This document shows, in pieces, positions 22,439 to 34,484 of a DNA stretch of 64,000 nt. The position numbers and the translations under genes were made by a program. Within the stretch, counting starts at the first letter, position 1, and the number at the start of each line of letters is the position of its first letter. The notes beneath the pieces were generated by a model that saw nothing but the letters and a program-made list of their open reading frames with translations, was not told the origin of the DNA and ran no database searches. Source of the DNA: Siphonodentalium dalli (taxonomy: Eukaryota > Mollusca > Scaphopoda > Gadilida > Siphonodentaliidae); the NCBI GenBank assembly GCA_032622095.1, contig CP136066.1, positions 202,268,978 through 202,332,977 of the forward strand, given 5' to 3'.

Positions 22439-22726
22439 CAGACATGACAATTGGAACTTATTCCCTATTCCTTATTCCTTATTTTCAAAAATGTCGCTTT
22501 CGACCGATTTGACGGCATGTGTGGGTGGCCCGCCCCAAATACCACATAGAAACACCCCGACCCCCACCCATCACCCCCGGGGGTGCCACCCCGAGGGGGT
22601 GAAAATGGGGTATGGACCATTTTCGAGAACGGTAAGGATTTCGACCGATTTGACGGCATGGGTGGGTGGCCCGCACCGCATATTAAGGAATAAGGAATAG
22701 GGAATAAGTTCCAATTGTCATGTCTG
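22439..22726. mobile_element. TA-flanked MITE with 43-bp perfect inverted repeats, in the globin intron
   Basis: Both ends begin CAGACATGACAATTGGAACT and are identical for about 43 bp, bounded by TA (22437-22438 and 22727-22728). Inside, a GC-rich segment with CGACCGATTTGACGGCATG(T/G) is directly repeated around a CCCCCGGGGG centre. Perfect arms suggest recent insertion. The TA duplication is consistent with Tc1/mariner-type mobilisation. Confidence 0.8.
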
Positions 22727-23025
22727 TATAAATGTAGTAGTAACAAATAAAAACATGTGGGTGACAATTTTTTGAGTCACAATAACCGCATGTAGATGTG
22801 GGCCAAATGGGGCAGACATCAATCGAATTTGTATTCCCCACAAACAAACAAACAATTTTTTTTAATTTCGTCTAAGTACTTCGCAACATCAATGTATAGC
22901 GTACTTATCTGAAATGTCATGCATTATGGTGTAGTGATCTATGCCATAATTTTGGTTTAAATTCACGCATCTGGTTAACCCTTTGGTTAACTATGTTTTT
23001 CATTTTGTGTTTGTTGTCATTCCAG

Positions 23026-23169
23026 CAAGCTGAAGAAGGACTTGTGTGTGCCTTTAAACTGGATCTAGGGTTACGTTTCACTACACAGACAGAACACGCG
23101 TGGAGAAAACTGTTTCGAATGATTGCGGAAAATATGCTTATTGGCTTGGATAATCGTTCAGCTGCCTAA
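23026..23169 (+). CDS. Globin gene, terminal exon (helices G and H)
   Basis: The acceptor is TGTTGTCATTCCAG. The exon starts in phase 0, the position expected for the ancestral G7.0 intron, and encodes 47 residues before TAA at 23167-23169. The segment AWRKLFRMIAENMLIGL is a canonical globin H helix (compare the family pattern AW-K-Y--IA--M--GL). Intron 2, 20946-23025, is about 2.1 kb and filled with repeats: the donor-derived minisatellite, a satellite relative and a MITE. Joined with exon 2 it gives 123 continuous globin residues without a break. There is no vertebrate-neuroglobin-like E11 intron. No AATAAA is evident in the following 300 bp. Confidence 0.93.
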   Translation, partial: QAEEGLVCAFKLDLGLRFTTQTEHAWRKLFRMIAENMLIGLDNRSAA

Positions 23170-23174
23170 AAACC

Positions 23175-24520
23175 TAAAACTGGGCTTAATTCCGTGGACA
23201 ACTGGTCCCTTTCTTCGCCGTTCTATGTCTATAGAATGGGCTTTTAACCAAATATGAGTGATGCATCAGTATACTATATGTTCCATATGATGGCCGACAT
23301 TATATTGCGATCATAATCCATCAGTAACAAAAACCTAGGATCTTTTATGGATGTACATGTATATAACATTGAAAAAAAACAGTGCAGGTAATATATGTCT
23401 TAGTTATTACCTCTTCCTTAATAATGTAGTTTACTGTATATAGGCGAAGGTCCCAACTCAAAATCGCACGATTTAAGTGAGTAATATTGCTTTGCGTTAC
23501 CTAGAATTATGGAATTTACCCGGGTAATTTATTCAATGTTATTGCGATATCGGCTCACAAAAGTAAAAAAAAAACATGCAATCTCGAGCTGGGACCACGC
23601 CTAATGTGAAGTAGATTATTGAGGAAGGAAGAAATATATTACCTGCCTTGTTTGTTCAATGTTATAAAGCTCCCTGTCAGAACGGTATCGGAACATCAAA
23701 AGTTCCCAGGTTTTGCATGGCATGGTGGAATATGATATCTCCCGACATAGCTGGAGTAGAGATGCGTGGCATGATGTACCTCTACCAAAAATTGTGCTTA
23801 CTTCCATGGACAAACTGGTCCCTTTCTATAATGTGTTATGCATGTGTATGGGATTCTCTTTTAACTAAATCTGAGTGATACATCACTTATACTCATCCAT
23901 GGCCATGTGGTCCTACCAATATGATATGATACTGTTGATTCTGCTGAATTGCTATGATGCGGGTAAGGCAAACTGATGATGTTAAGATAAAGTACCGTAT
24001 CTTTTCTTAAGTTATCATTTTCCGGTGTTTTGTTAATCCGAGGGATTTGAGAAAAAGCCAGTGTCTGTATGAAACATTCAAGAACATTAATATATATATA
24101 TATATTTTTTAAATTAAATAATGGCTGCGCTGGTGTTTGTAAAACGACATGAATAGCCAAATTGATTAGAGTCGATTTTCAACAACTAATACAATTAGTA
24201 TTACAAATATTTCGCAATATTTGATACAAATTATGGTTTTTCCTTGATATGCTCATATTATTCGAAAACCACAAAAATGACAATTTTAGAAAAAAATAAC
24301 GGTACTTTTTCTTAACAGCATCATTTTGTCCTAACAGCATCATAGTAATTCAACAGGATCCAACCGCATCATAACACATTTGGAGGACCCCTTGACCAGG
24401 GGTGGGGCAAACTGGTCCCTTTTTTCAATATGTTATGTGTATGGGATGCGATTTTAACCAAATCGGAGTGATACCTCAGTTACTATGTTCAATATGATTG
24501 CCGACATGACTTTTAGAACA
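23175..24520. repeat. Three spaced copies of a dispersed segment
   Basis: The phrases ACTGGTCCCTTTCT, TTTTAACCAAAT and GAGTGAT(G/A)CATCA recur at about 23200, 23810 and 24405. They bracket an inverted-repeat element. No gene is seen after the globin stop codon. Confidence 0.55.
23935..24355. mobile_element. Inverted-repeat element
   Basis: The ends carry GATGATGTTAAGATAAAGTACCG at the left and an inverted counterpart at the right (CGGTACTTTTTCTTAACAGC), over about 85 bp. Related single ends occur at 13150-13250 and 19055-19140. No protein is encoded. Confidence 0.55.
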
Positions 24521-25455
24521 CCACGATTCTACAATCTTTCACAAATGACATATCTATAGAGTATAATAATTTAATGAGCGGCAACTCTATACGGAATTTA
24601 TTAACCGCGAGTGCACTAAATTCCACTCGAGCCGATCGAGCTTTAGCAATTCTCGAATCTAATTTATTGGACTAGGTTAATACACTTCGTATATAATTGC
24701 GATGAATTTGAGATCCATTTTATCACATAATCACATTTTAGCAAGGAAAAACGATCTCGAAAGGACTGGGGTTAAAACAGAATTAATATTGATTTCCTTA
24801 TCACAACCAAAGAGAAAGCAGAGACACATTCAATAACAAAGTCTGGTTCCATTTTAAATGTGTATTTTCATGTTGACCAAATTGTTCAACCACCCTCATT
24901 GCCTTATCACCCACGTTTACATCACAGTCAACACTAAATAAACCAAAACACAAATTGAATATCATAATTATATTCTAATCAACATAATAATAAAGTTCAG
25001 GCATTGGCATCGATAGCATTGCCCTCAGCTCTTATATCACTGCGCGTGCCGATATTACACGTGTGTCTTACGATTTGAGGCCGGATTTTGGAGTAATTAT
25101 GTGATAAAATTGATGATGCAAATGATAAATTTGCAACCTATTTTAAAGACCTACTTAATGGTCGTATCTCCAGATCACATAATATACAACATATATACCA
25201 TTTGAAAGAGTAAGCTCCAAAAGACCAAAACATTGTATTATCAACTTATCCGGTCGAATACTTTGTGACATGTTGTTTTTATCGAGGTACCGACGTGTGT
25301 TCTGTGTGGTACTGTGCTTAATTTTCATCTGGACTGTACTGCCAGTGTATTATATATACTATATATTTAATTTTGGTGCATTTTGGGTAAATAAAGGGGC
25401 AAGTCTTGGGTGAACCTGAGAATCCATACCACTTGATGGATACCCCTAGGCCACA

Positions 25456-25459
<4 letters not shown>
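24520..25459. other. Unassigned AT-rich sequence
   Basis: No gene, long frame or clear repeat is recognised. Confidence 0.3.
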
Positions 25460-25549
<90 letters not shown>

Positions 25550-25551
25550 AT
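25460..25551. repeat. (TA)n microsatellite
   Basis: It is an almost uninterrupted TA dinucleotide run of about 90 bp with one phase break. Confidence 0.97.
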
Positions 25552-25759
25552 TTGGTTTTATTTCATGCCAACATATAGAAATAATCGGGGACTCAATCAT
25601 TAAGTAGGCCTTTAAGATTCGCCAATTATTTTGAAATGACATTCAAGTTATATTTTCTAGACCTTTATCGCATGGATAATCCGTAAAACAAACTTCAAAT
25701 TCAAAGTTGGTCATATGAGCATTGTTTCCCTCCTAATATATACCCACATGATTAGATAG

Positions 25760-26427
25760 CGAAATATACTTAATCGGAGTTCACGATTAAGTAGCGATTG
25801 ATATCCAAACGCTGTAACAGGTGACACGCGAGGTAAGGATAACATATCGAAATAAGTATCCTGAGTTAATCGGAAGGGTGATAACTCTATAATACATACT
25901 TTGACAAAATAACGGAGATTTGTATGAAATAATTTACAACACTATACAATTAAAGTGATGTGAAACACTCCGGTATATTAATTAAATACAGTGACTCTCG
26001 ATGGCGAAATCGTTTTCGTTAGTTTATCGCCTGTAGATGTGTCCCGAATCGAGTAGTAAATATTTACAATTGAGCGTAGTTCAGACGATGTCTTCTATGG
26101 AGTGGAACTGTCGATTTGCTTCAGTTTTTCGGCGATGTTAGTAGAATGGTACATTCCTCCAGTTGGCATAGCGCCTGGATACTAACTGATCAGTTTCGCG
26201 CACCCGAACAAGTACACAATATGTCTTTTATCAACTTATAAGTCAAATTCACCTATTGGGAGGGTTGTGTTGGCGGAAGTAAGGGGAACGCTCTTTAAAA
26301 CACTTCTTCAAACATGTCCGTTATTTCATCAACAATCCTAGCCTCAATCCTAACCTCGCGTGCCACGTGTTATTGGGATTTAATATCAATCGCTATCTAA
26401 TCGTGGACCCCGATTAATTATATTTCG
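25760..26427. mobile_element. Foldback element enclosing a dispersed repeat
   Basis: The left arm (GAAATATACTTAATCGGAGT, then TAGCGATTGATAT and GGTGACACGCGAGGT) recurs inverted at 26340-26427. The interior at 25955-26200 is the - strand copy of the repeat found at 8480 and 18575. Confidence 0.6.
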
Positions 26428-26954
26428 TATTAGGTGATTTTTTTCCATGGTATCAGATCTGAAGATAATAAACTGACACTATTATTTTCTTGATACATTG
26501 TGTACAAATAATTTCATTATTTTATTCATTAAAGAGACTCCATCCATAACTGTTTTTTTTATATCTAAGGGTATGTGCACACACTCCCAAATTTCCACTG
26601 TATGTTTTTCAGCCATTTTCTCATAGAAAACCCTTGTTACGGTTATCTAGCCATAAATTGGACCACAGTTCCTGTTTTTGCGACATCACTTTTACATTTT
26701 TGGGTACCGGTATTACATTAATCAGTAGTATCATAGCCTTCGTTGCGAGGACAAGCATATTATAGCATCTGGTTGTCAGTTGTTTTTTGGCCATGAAGGC
26801 CTCAGAATATCAATTGATAAAAACAAAATAAGCCAAACCATTTGTGCGAGCATGCATTGTTTTACAATTCGGGTACGTTCACACACAGAGTCGGGCCACT
26901 GACAAGTTTACACGGTATGTTTTCAGCCAATTTCTCACAGAAACACTATGGTGC
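26428..26954. other. Unassigned sequence with two TIR-like fragments
   Basis: GGGTATGTGCACACAC (about 26569) and GGGTACGTTCACACAC (about 26874) are each followed by TATGTTTT(T)CAGCCA and TCTCA(T/C)AGAAA. They resemble the terminal repeat of the element at 48295. These are probably solo ends. Confidence 0.45.
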
Positions 26955-29900
26955 CATAACATGAACATGAACGGTAACATGATGTGAACATGAACGGTAA
27001 CATGATGTGAACATGAACGGTAACATGATGTGAACATGAACGGTAACATGATGTGAACATGAACGGTAACATGATGTGAACATGAACGGTAACATGATAT
27101 GAACATGAACGGTAACATGATATGAACATGAACGGTAACATGATATGAACATGAACGGTAACATGATATGAAAATGAACGGTAACATGATATGAACATGA
27201 ACGGTAACATGATATGAACATGAACGGTAACATGATATGAACGGTAACATGATGTGAACATGAACGGTAACATGATATGGACATGAACGGTAACATGATA
27301 TGAACATGAACGGTAACATGATATGAACATGAACGGTAACATGATATGAACATGAACGGTAACATGATATGAACATGAACGGTAACATGATATGGACATG
27401 AACGGTAACATGATATGAACATGAACGGTAACATGATATGAACATGAACGGTATCATGATATGAACATGAACGGTAACATGATATGATCATGAACGGTAA
27501 CATGATATGAACATGAACGGTAACATGATATGAACATGAACGGTAACAGGATATGAACATGAACGGTAACAGGATATGAACATGAACGGTAACATGATAT
27601 GAACATGAACGGTAACATGATATGAACATGAACGGTAACATGATATGATCATGAACGGTAACATGGTATGAACATGGACGGTAACATGGTATGAACATGA
27701 ACGGTAACATGATATAAACATGAAAGGTAACATGGTATGAACATGAACGGTAACATGGTATGAACATGGACGGTAACATGATATAAACATGAACGGTAAC
27801 ATGGTATGAACATGAACGGTAACATGATATGAACATGAACGGTAACAGGATATGAACATGAACGGTAACATGATGTGAACATGAACGGTAACATGATGTG
27901 AACATGAACGGTAACATGATGTGAACATGAACGGTAACATGATGTGAACATGAACGGTAACATGATGTGAACATGAACGGTAACATGATATGAACATGAA
28001 CGGTAACATGATATGAACATGAACGGTAACATGATATGAACATGAACGGTAACATGATATGAAAATGAACGGTAACATGATATGAACATGAACGGTAACA
28101 TGATATGAACATGAACGGTAACATGATATGAACGGTAACATGATGTGAACATGAACGGTAACATGATATGGACATGAACGGTAACATGATATGAACATGA
28201 ACGGTAACATGATATGAACATGAACGGTAACATGATATGAACATGAACGGTAACATGATATGAACATGAACGGTAACATGATATGGACATGAACGGTAAC
28301 ATGATATGAACATGAACGGTAACATGATATGAACATGAACGGTATCATGATATGAACATGAACGGTAACATGATATGATCATGAACGGTAACATGATATG
28401 AACATGAACGGTAACATGATATGAACATGAACGGTAACAGGATATGAACATGAACGGTAACAGGATATGAACATGAACGGTAACATGATATGAACATGAA
28501 CGGTAACATGATATGAACATGAACGGTAACATGATATGATCATGAACGGTAACATGGTATGAACATGGACGGTAACATGGTATGAACATGAACGGTAACA
28601 TGATATAAACATGAAAGGTAACATGGTATGAACATGAACGGTAACATGGTATGAACATGGACGGTAACATGATATAAACATGAACGGTAACATGGTATAA
28701 ACATAAACGGTAACATGGTATGAACATGAACGGTAAAATGATATGAACATGAACGGTAACATGGTATGAACATGAACGGTAACATGATATGAACATGAAC
28801 GGTGACATGATATGAACATGAATCGTAACATGATATGAACATGATCGGTAACATGATATGAACATGAACGGTAATATGATATGAACGGTAACATACATGA
28901 TATGAACACGAACGGTAACATGATATGAACATGAGCGGTAACATGATATGAACATGAACGGTAACATGATATGAACATGAACGGTAACATGATATGAACA
29001 TGAACGGTAACAGGATATGAACATGAACGGTAACAGGATATGAACATGAACGGTAACATGATATGAACATGAACGGTATCATGATATGAACATGAACGGT
29101 AACATGATATGATCATGAACGGTAACATGATATGAACATGAACGGTAACATGATATGAACATGAACGGTAACATGATATGATCATGAACGGTAACATGAT
29201 ATGATCATGAACGGTAACATGATATGAACATGAACGGTAACATGATATGATCATGAACGATAACATGATATGAACATGAACGGTAACATGACATGAACAT
29301 GAACGGTAACATGGTATGAACATGAACGGTAACATGATATGATCATGAACGATAACATGATATGAACATGAACGGTAACATGATATGATCATGAACGATA
29401 ACATGGTATGAACATGAACGGTAACATGATATAAACATGAAAGGTAACATGGTATGAACATGAACGGTAACATGGTATGAACATGGACGGTAACATGATA
29501 TAAACATGAACGGTAACATGGTATAAACATAAACGGTAACATGGTATGAACATGAACGGTAACAGGATATGAACATGAACGGTAACAGGATATGAACATG
29601 AACGGTAACATGATATGAACATGAACGGTATCATGATATGAACATGAACGGTAACATGATATGATCATGAACGGTAACATGATATGAACATGAACGGTAA
29701 CATGATATGAACATGAACGGTAACATGATATGATCATGAACGGTAACATGATATGAACATGAACGGTAACATGATATGATCATGAACGGTAACATGATAT
29801 GAACATGAACGGTAACATGATATGATCATGAACGATAACATGATATGAACATGAACGGTAACATGACATGAACATGAACGGTAACATGGTATGAACATGA

Positions 29901-32005
29901 ACGGTAACATGATATGATCATGAACGATAACATGATATGAACATGAACGGTAACATGATATGATCATGAACGATAACATGGTATGAACATGAACGGTAAC
30001 ATGATATAAACATGAAAGGTAACATGGTATGAACATGAACGGTAACATGGTATGAACATGGACGGTAACATGATATAAACATGAACGGTAACATGGTATA
30101 AACATAAACGGTAACATGGTATGAACATGAACGGTAAAATGATATGAACATGAACGGTAACATGGTATGAACATGAACGGTAACATGATATGAACATGAA
30201 CGGTGACATGATATGAACATGAATCGTAACATGATATGAACATGATCGGTAACATGATATGAACATGAACGGTAATATGATATGAACGGTAACATACATG
30301 ATATGAACACGAACGGTAACATGATATGAACATGAGCGGTAACATGATATGAACATGAACGGTAACATGATATGAACATGAACGGTAACATGATATGAAC
30401 ATGAACGGTAACAGGATATGAACATGAACGGTAACAGGATATGAACATGAACGGTAACATGATATGAACATGAACGGTATCATGATATGAACATGAACGG
30501 TAACATGATATGATCATGAACGGTAACATGATATGATCATGAACGGTAACATGATATGATCATGAACGGTAACATGATATGAACATGAACGGTAACATGA
30601 TATGATCATGAACGATAACATGATATGAACATGAACGGTAACATGACATGAACATGAACGGTAACATGGTATGAACATGAACGGTAACATGATATGATCA
30701 TGAACGATAACATGATATGAACATGAACGGTAACATGACATGAACATGAACGGTAACATGATATGAACATGAACGGTAACATGATATGATCATGAACGAT
30801 AACATGATATGAACATGAACGGTGACATGATATGATCATGAACGGTAACATGATATGATCATGAACGGTAACATGATATGATCATGAACGGTAACATGAT
30901 ATGAACATGAACGGTAACATGATATGAACATGAACGGTAACATGATATGAACATGAACGGTAACATGGTATGAACATGAACGGTAACATGATATGAACAT
31001 GAACGGTAACATCATATGAACATGGACGGTAACATGATATGAACATGAACGGTAACATGATATGAACATGAACGGTAACATGGTATGAACATGAACGGTA
31101 ACATGACATGAACATGAACGGTAACATGATATGAACATGAACGGTAACATGATATGATCATGAACGATAACATGGTATGAACATGAACGGTAACATGGTA
31201 TGAACATGAACGGTAACATGGTATGAACATGAACGGTAACATGACATGAACATGAACGGTAACATGATATGATCATGAACGGTAACATGGTATGAACATG
31301 AACGATAACATGGTATGAACATGAACGGTAACATGATATGAACATGAACGGTAACATGGTATGAACATGAACGGTAACATGATATGATCATGAACGATAA
31401 CATGATATGAACATGAACGATAACATGATATGATCATGAACGGTAACATGGTATGAACATGAACGGTAACATGATATGATCATGAACGGTAACATGGTAT
31501 GAACATGAACGATAACATGGTATGAACATGAACGGTAACATGATATGAACATGAACGGTAACATGGTATGAACATGAACGGTAACATGATATGATCATGA
31601 ACGATAACATGATATGAACATGAACGATAACATGATATGATCATGAACGGTAACATGGTATGAACATGAACGGTAACATGGTATGAACATGGACGGTAAC
31701 ATGATATGAACATGAACGGTAACATGATATAAACATGAACGGTAACATGGTATGAACATGAACGGTAACATGATATGATCATGAACGGTAACATGGTATA
31801 AACATAAACGGTAACATGGTATGAACATGAACGGTAAAATGATATGAACATGAACGGTAACATGGTATGAACATGAACGGTAACATGATATGAACATGAA
31901 CGGTGACATGATATGAACATGAATCGTAACATGATATGAACATGAACGGTAACATGATATGAACATGAACGGTAATATGATATGAACATGAACGGTAACA
32001 TACAT
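26955..32005. repeat. 23-bp minisatellite, about 220 copies
   Basis: The unit is ATGAACATGAACGGTAACATGAT with common variants (GATATG, GATGTG, GGTATG, GATCATG, ACGATAAC). Blocks of variants recur at longer distances, for example the GGTATCATGA marker at 27450 and 28341 (891 bp apart), showing higher-order duplication. Because 23 is not a multiple of three and the unit lacks stops on the - strand, all three - strand frames are open for long stretches. These are not credible genes. Confidence 0.97.
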
Positions 32006-33017
32006 GATATATTTACATACACCTAATATCTCTTCCGATTTCCCCATAGCGTTAGGGTAGACACGCCCCTTATCCAATACGTTCATAAAGCTATGAACGC
32101 AACGTGACGTCACTTCCAATGTCGTTCATATGTTTATGAACACATTGGTCCCGGAAATGACCGGATATTGTCGGACATTGCCGACTGCTTGAGTATCTAT
32201 ATATATTTATCACATAATTTGGCCATAAAAGCAGTTTCATAATTATCGGTAATAGACACGATTAATATCAGCGCGTGCGATGACGTCAAGGCGTTCTTCA
32301 AATAACTTGCGATCGCTGTAGTTTATGATTGTTGTTTTCGATGAATATTTCGCGTTGCTTCGGGTTTATTTGATCATATGATAAAAGGTATCTCACACTC
32401 GTCCTATTTTATACGTAATTTATCAACCTCGTCCTCTAAATTCTATTTAGAACCTCGGCTCAAATCGAATTTAGTGAACTCGGTTGATAAATTCCGTATA
32501 AAATAGAAACTCATGTGAGATCCTCTATATATAGTAGGTCCGGATTTGGCAAGAAATTTATTTTGGTCTATAATCAGTGTTGTTGTCCGTTGTTACTGAG
32601 CGTTGATGTTAAAAAAAGCCCGATACTCAATAGCGTTTTACCATTTTCCTTACCGCTACAAATATCCACCCGAACCTCATAAATATATCATTATGGTAGA
32701 ACGGCGTGTTGTCGATTTCTTATCCACAGCCGAAACTTAATTGTTAGTTTCAGATATCATTCTTGAAATCAACACGTCTACATTAGTTACTAGCTAAACA
32801 AGACATTTTGTCATATGTGTATACGTAACTGTGAAATTGCGTTTTTTCTTCCGTTCTCCGTGAACGGATTCTCAAAATGTTTGGTTTTACAAAAAACAGG
32901 ATTCAAACTTTCTTAACTGGCCTCCATGGGTTCAATTAAATAGATGAATAAATAGTGGGAAAGACAGACAATCCTCTATAGTTCATAATGAATTTAAGAA
33001 TATAAATATAAATAATA
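32006..33017. other. Spacer between satellite blocks, with a foldback
   Basis: At 32386-32524 an imperfect foldback pairs GTATCTCACACTCGTCC with its inverted counterpart; inside each arm is ATTTTATACG(T/G)AATTTATCAACC. TGACGTCA occurs near 32105. No gene is recognised. Confidence 0.4.
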
Positions 33018-33155
33018 AACGGCGGATTCAACGTGGTCATGGGTTTTGACCGCGATTAAAAATCAGCAAACTCCACATGAACCCCTTCGGGGTTCATGCA
33101 GTTTGCTGATTTTTTCTCGCGGTCAAAATCCCATGACCACATTGAAACCGCCGTT
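33018..33155. repeat. Long hairpin with 67-bp arms and TTCG loop
   Basis: The left arm runs from AACGGCGGATTCAACGTGGT to CCACATGAACCCC. The right arm is its near-perfect reverse complement, ending GAAACCGCCGTT. Only a few mismatches occur, and the apex is CCCC-TTCG-GGGG. It abuts the start of a minisatellite block at 33163. Confidence 0.85.
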
Positions 33156-33162
33156 CATTTCT

Positions 33163-33376
33163 TATATGAACACGAACGGTAACATGATATGAACATGAGC
33201 GGTAACATGATATGAACATGAACGGTAACATGATATGAACATGAACGGTAACATGATATGAACGGTAACATGATATGAACATGAACGGTAACATGATATG
33301 AACATGAACCGTAACATGATATGAACATGAACGATAACATGATATGAACATGAACGGTAACATGATATGAACATGA
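33163..33376. repeat. 23-bp minisatellite, short block
   Basis: About nine copies of the same unit as 26955-32005 lie directly before the left copy of the segmental duplication. Confidence 0.95.
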
Positions 33377-34068
33377 CATCCAACACTGATCGCTGTTGTC
33401 CAGTGATCACATGTATTTTGAAAGGACACAGAATGAATTTTGTGTCTTTATATGATACTAGCTGGGATACCCGGCGTTGCTCGGATGAAGAATGTTAAGA
33501 CTAAAGATTACCAATGTGTGACACTAAACGATATTAACAAGCGTGAAGAATGTTTTAAAAACGCCCTTTAATATACTCCGTAAATTGGAAATAAAACAAC
33601 CAGCCCTTTATCGTAAATTCGTGGCTGGAAGAACAGTACTGTATAGTTGGGAATTTCGAATTTGGTTGAATGTTTCTGTTATTAAAATTAGCAACCAATA
33701 GCAGTGAAAAGTGGATTTAGTATTTTCCTATTTTCGATAAAATAAATTATATTAATTTGCCATCAGTCAGAAAATGTACAATCCTCAAGAATCCTAGGGG
33801 ATGTTTTGTTTGGAATTTATTATCACTTTAAAAGTTTCAGGTACCATGCAGGTGAAACATTCAAATTTAATATCGATGTGAGTGCAAATGAAAATTAGTC
33901 AAGTTGCTGAAACGGATTGGTTCACGTGCATGGGTGGTCGAAACATCGCCGTAACGAGCGAATGTCCGGGTCACGTCCCTGACGTATGTCACACCCTCTC
34001 TCAGTCTGAATAAGTTCCGTCCGGTTTGACACCAAATGATCAAACCAAGCATGCAAAACGCTCTTTAA

Positions 34069-34484
34069 CCCTTTCAGTGCCAGGGGCCGATCTTATCGGC
34101 CCTAATTTAAGGTTGTTTTTTAGATTTGTTTGGGTTTAATTTTGTTTGGGTATGCTATATCGAATTTAAAAACAAACTGGATAAAACCTTAGGGGAGTGT
34201 TATAACTCAAAACTATCACCAAGTATTCATAGTAATAATTTTGATGCCCATGAAAAACGTAAGATTCCCTGGCACTAAACCTACAAAATAAGTCTGTTGA
34301 AGAATATAAGAAAAAATTATTAAAATTGTAAAAAATTGTAAAAAATAATAACAAATGATGAAAAATTGTTAGGCCAATGCATTCTCTTATATATGCGAGA
34401 ATGTCGACTCGTATATATAAGAGAATGCATTGACACAGGGTATAATATGGGTTGATATAAAAATCGGACCTGGCACTGAAAGGG
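34069..34484. mobile_element. TTAA-flanked element (family 3, copy A) with a palindrome
   Basis: The ends CCCTTTCAGTGCCAGG are inverted and flanked by TTAA (34065-34068 and 34485-34488). A degenerate 60-bp palindrome copy lies at 34374-34433. No transposase frame is present. Confidence 0.8.
34374..34433. repeat. 67-bp palindrome family, core-deleted copy
   Basis: The arms are intact (CCAATGCATTCTC and inverted) but the core is reduced to GAGAATGTCGACTC. The last bases have decayed (TTGA for TTGG). Confidence 0.85.

Noticed and set aside
26946-29024. Very long - strand open frames (up to 692 codons) rich in Cys/His/Tyr
   Set aside because: They follow the 23-bp satellite through all three frames with a 23-residue period and have no non-repetitive domain, so they are composition artefacts.
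26955-32005. CRISPR-like array
   Set aside because: The units are contiguous without spacers and the genome is eukaryotic.
32030-32120. TGACGTCA near 32105 as a promoter
   Set aside because: It is a single site without other promoter features or an adjacent exon.
33867-34052. 61-codon frame conserved in both duplication copies (also 43059-43244)
   Set aside because: Conservation is explained by the recent duplication of the DNA, and there is no family match.
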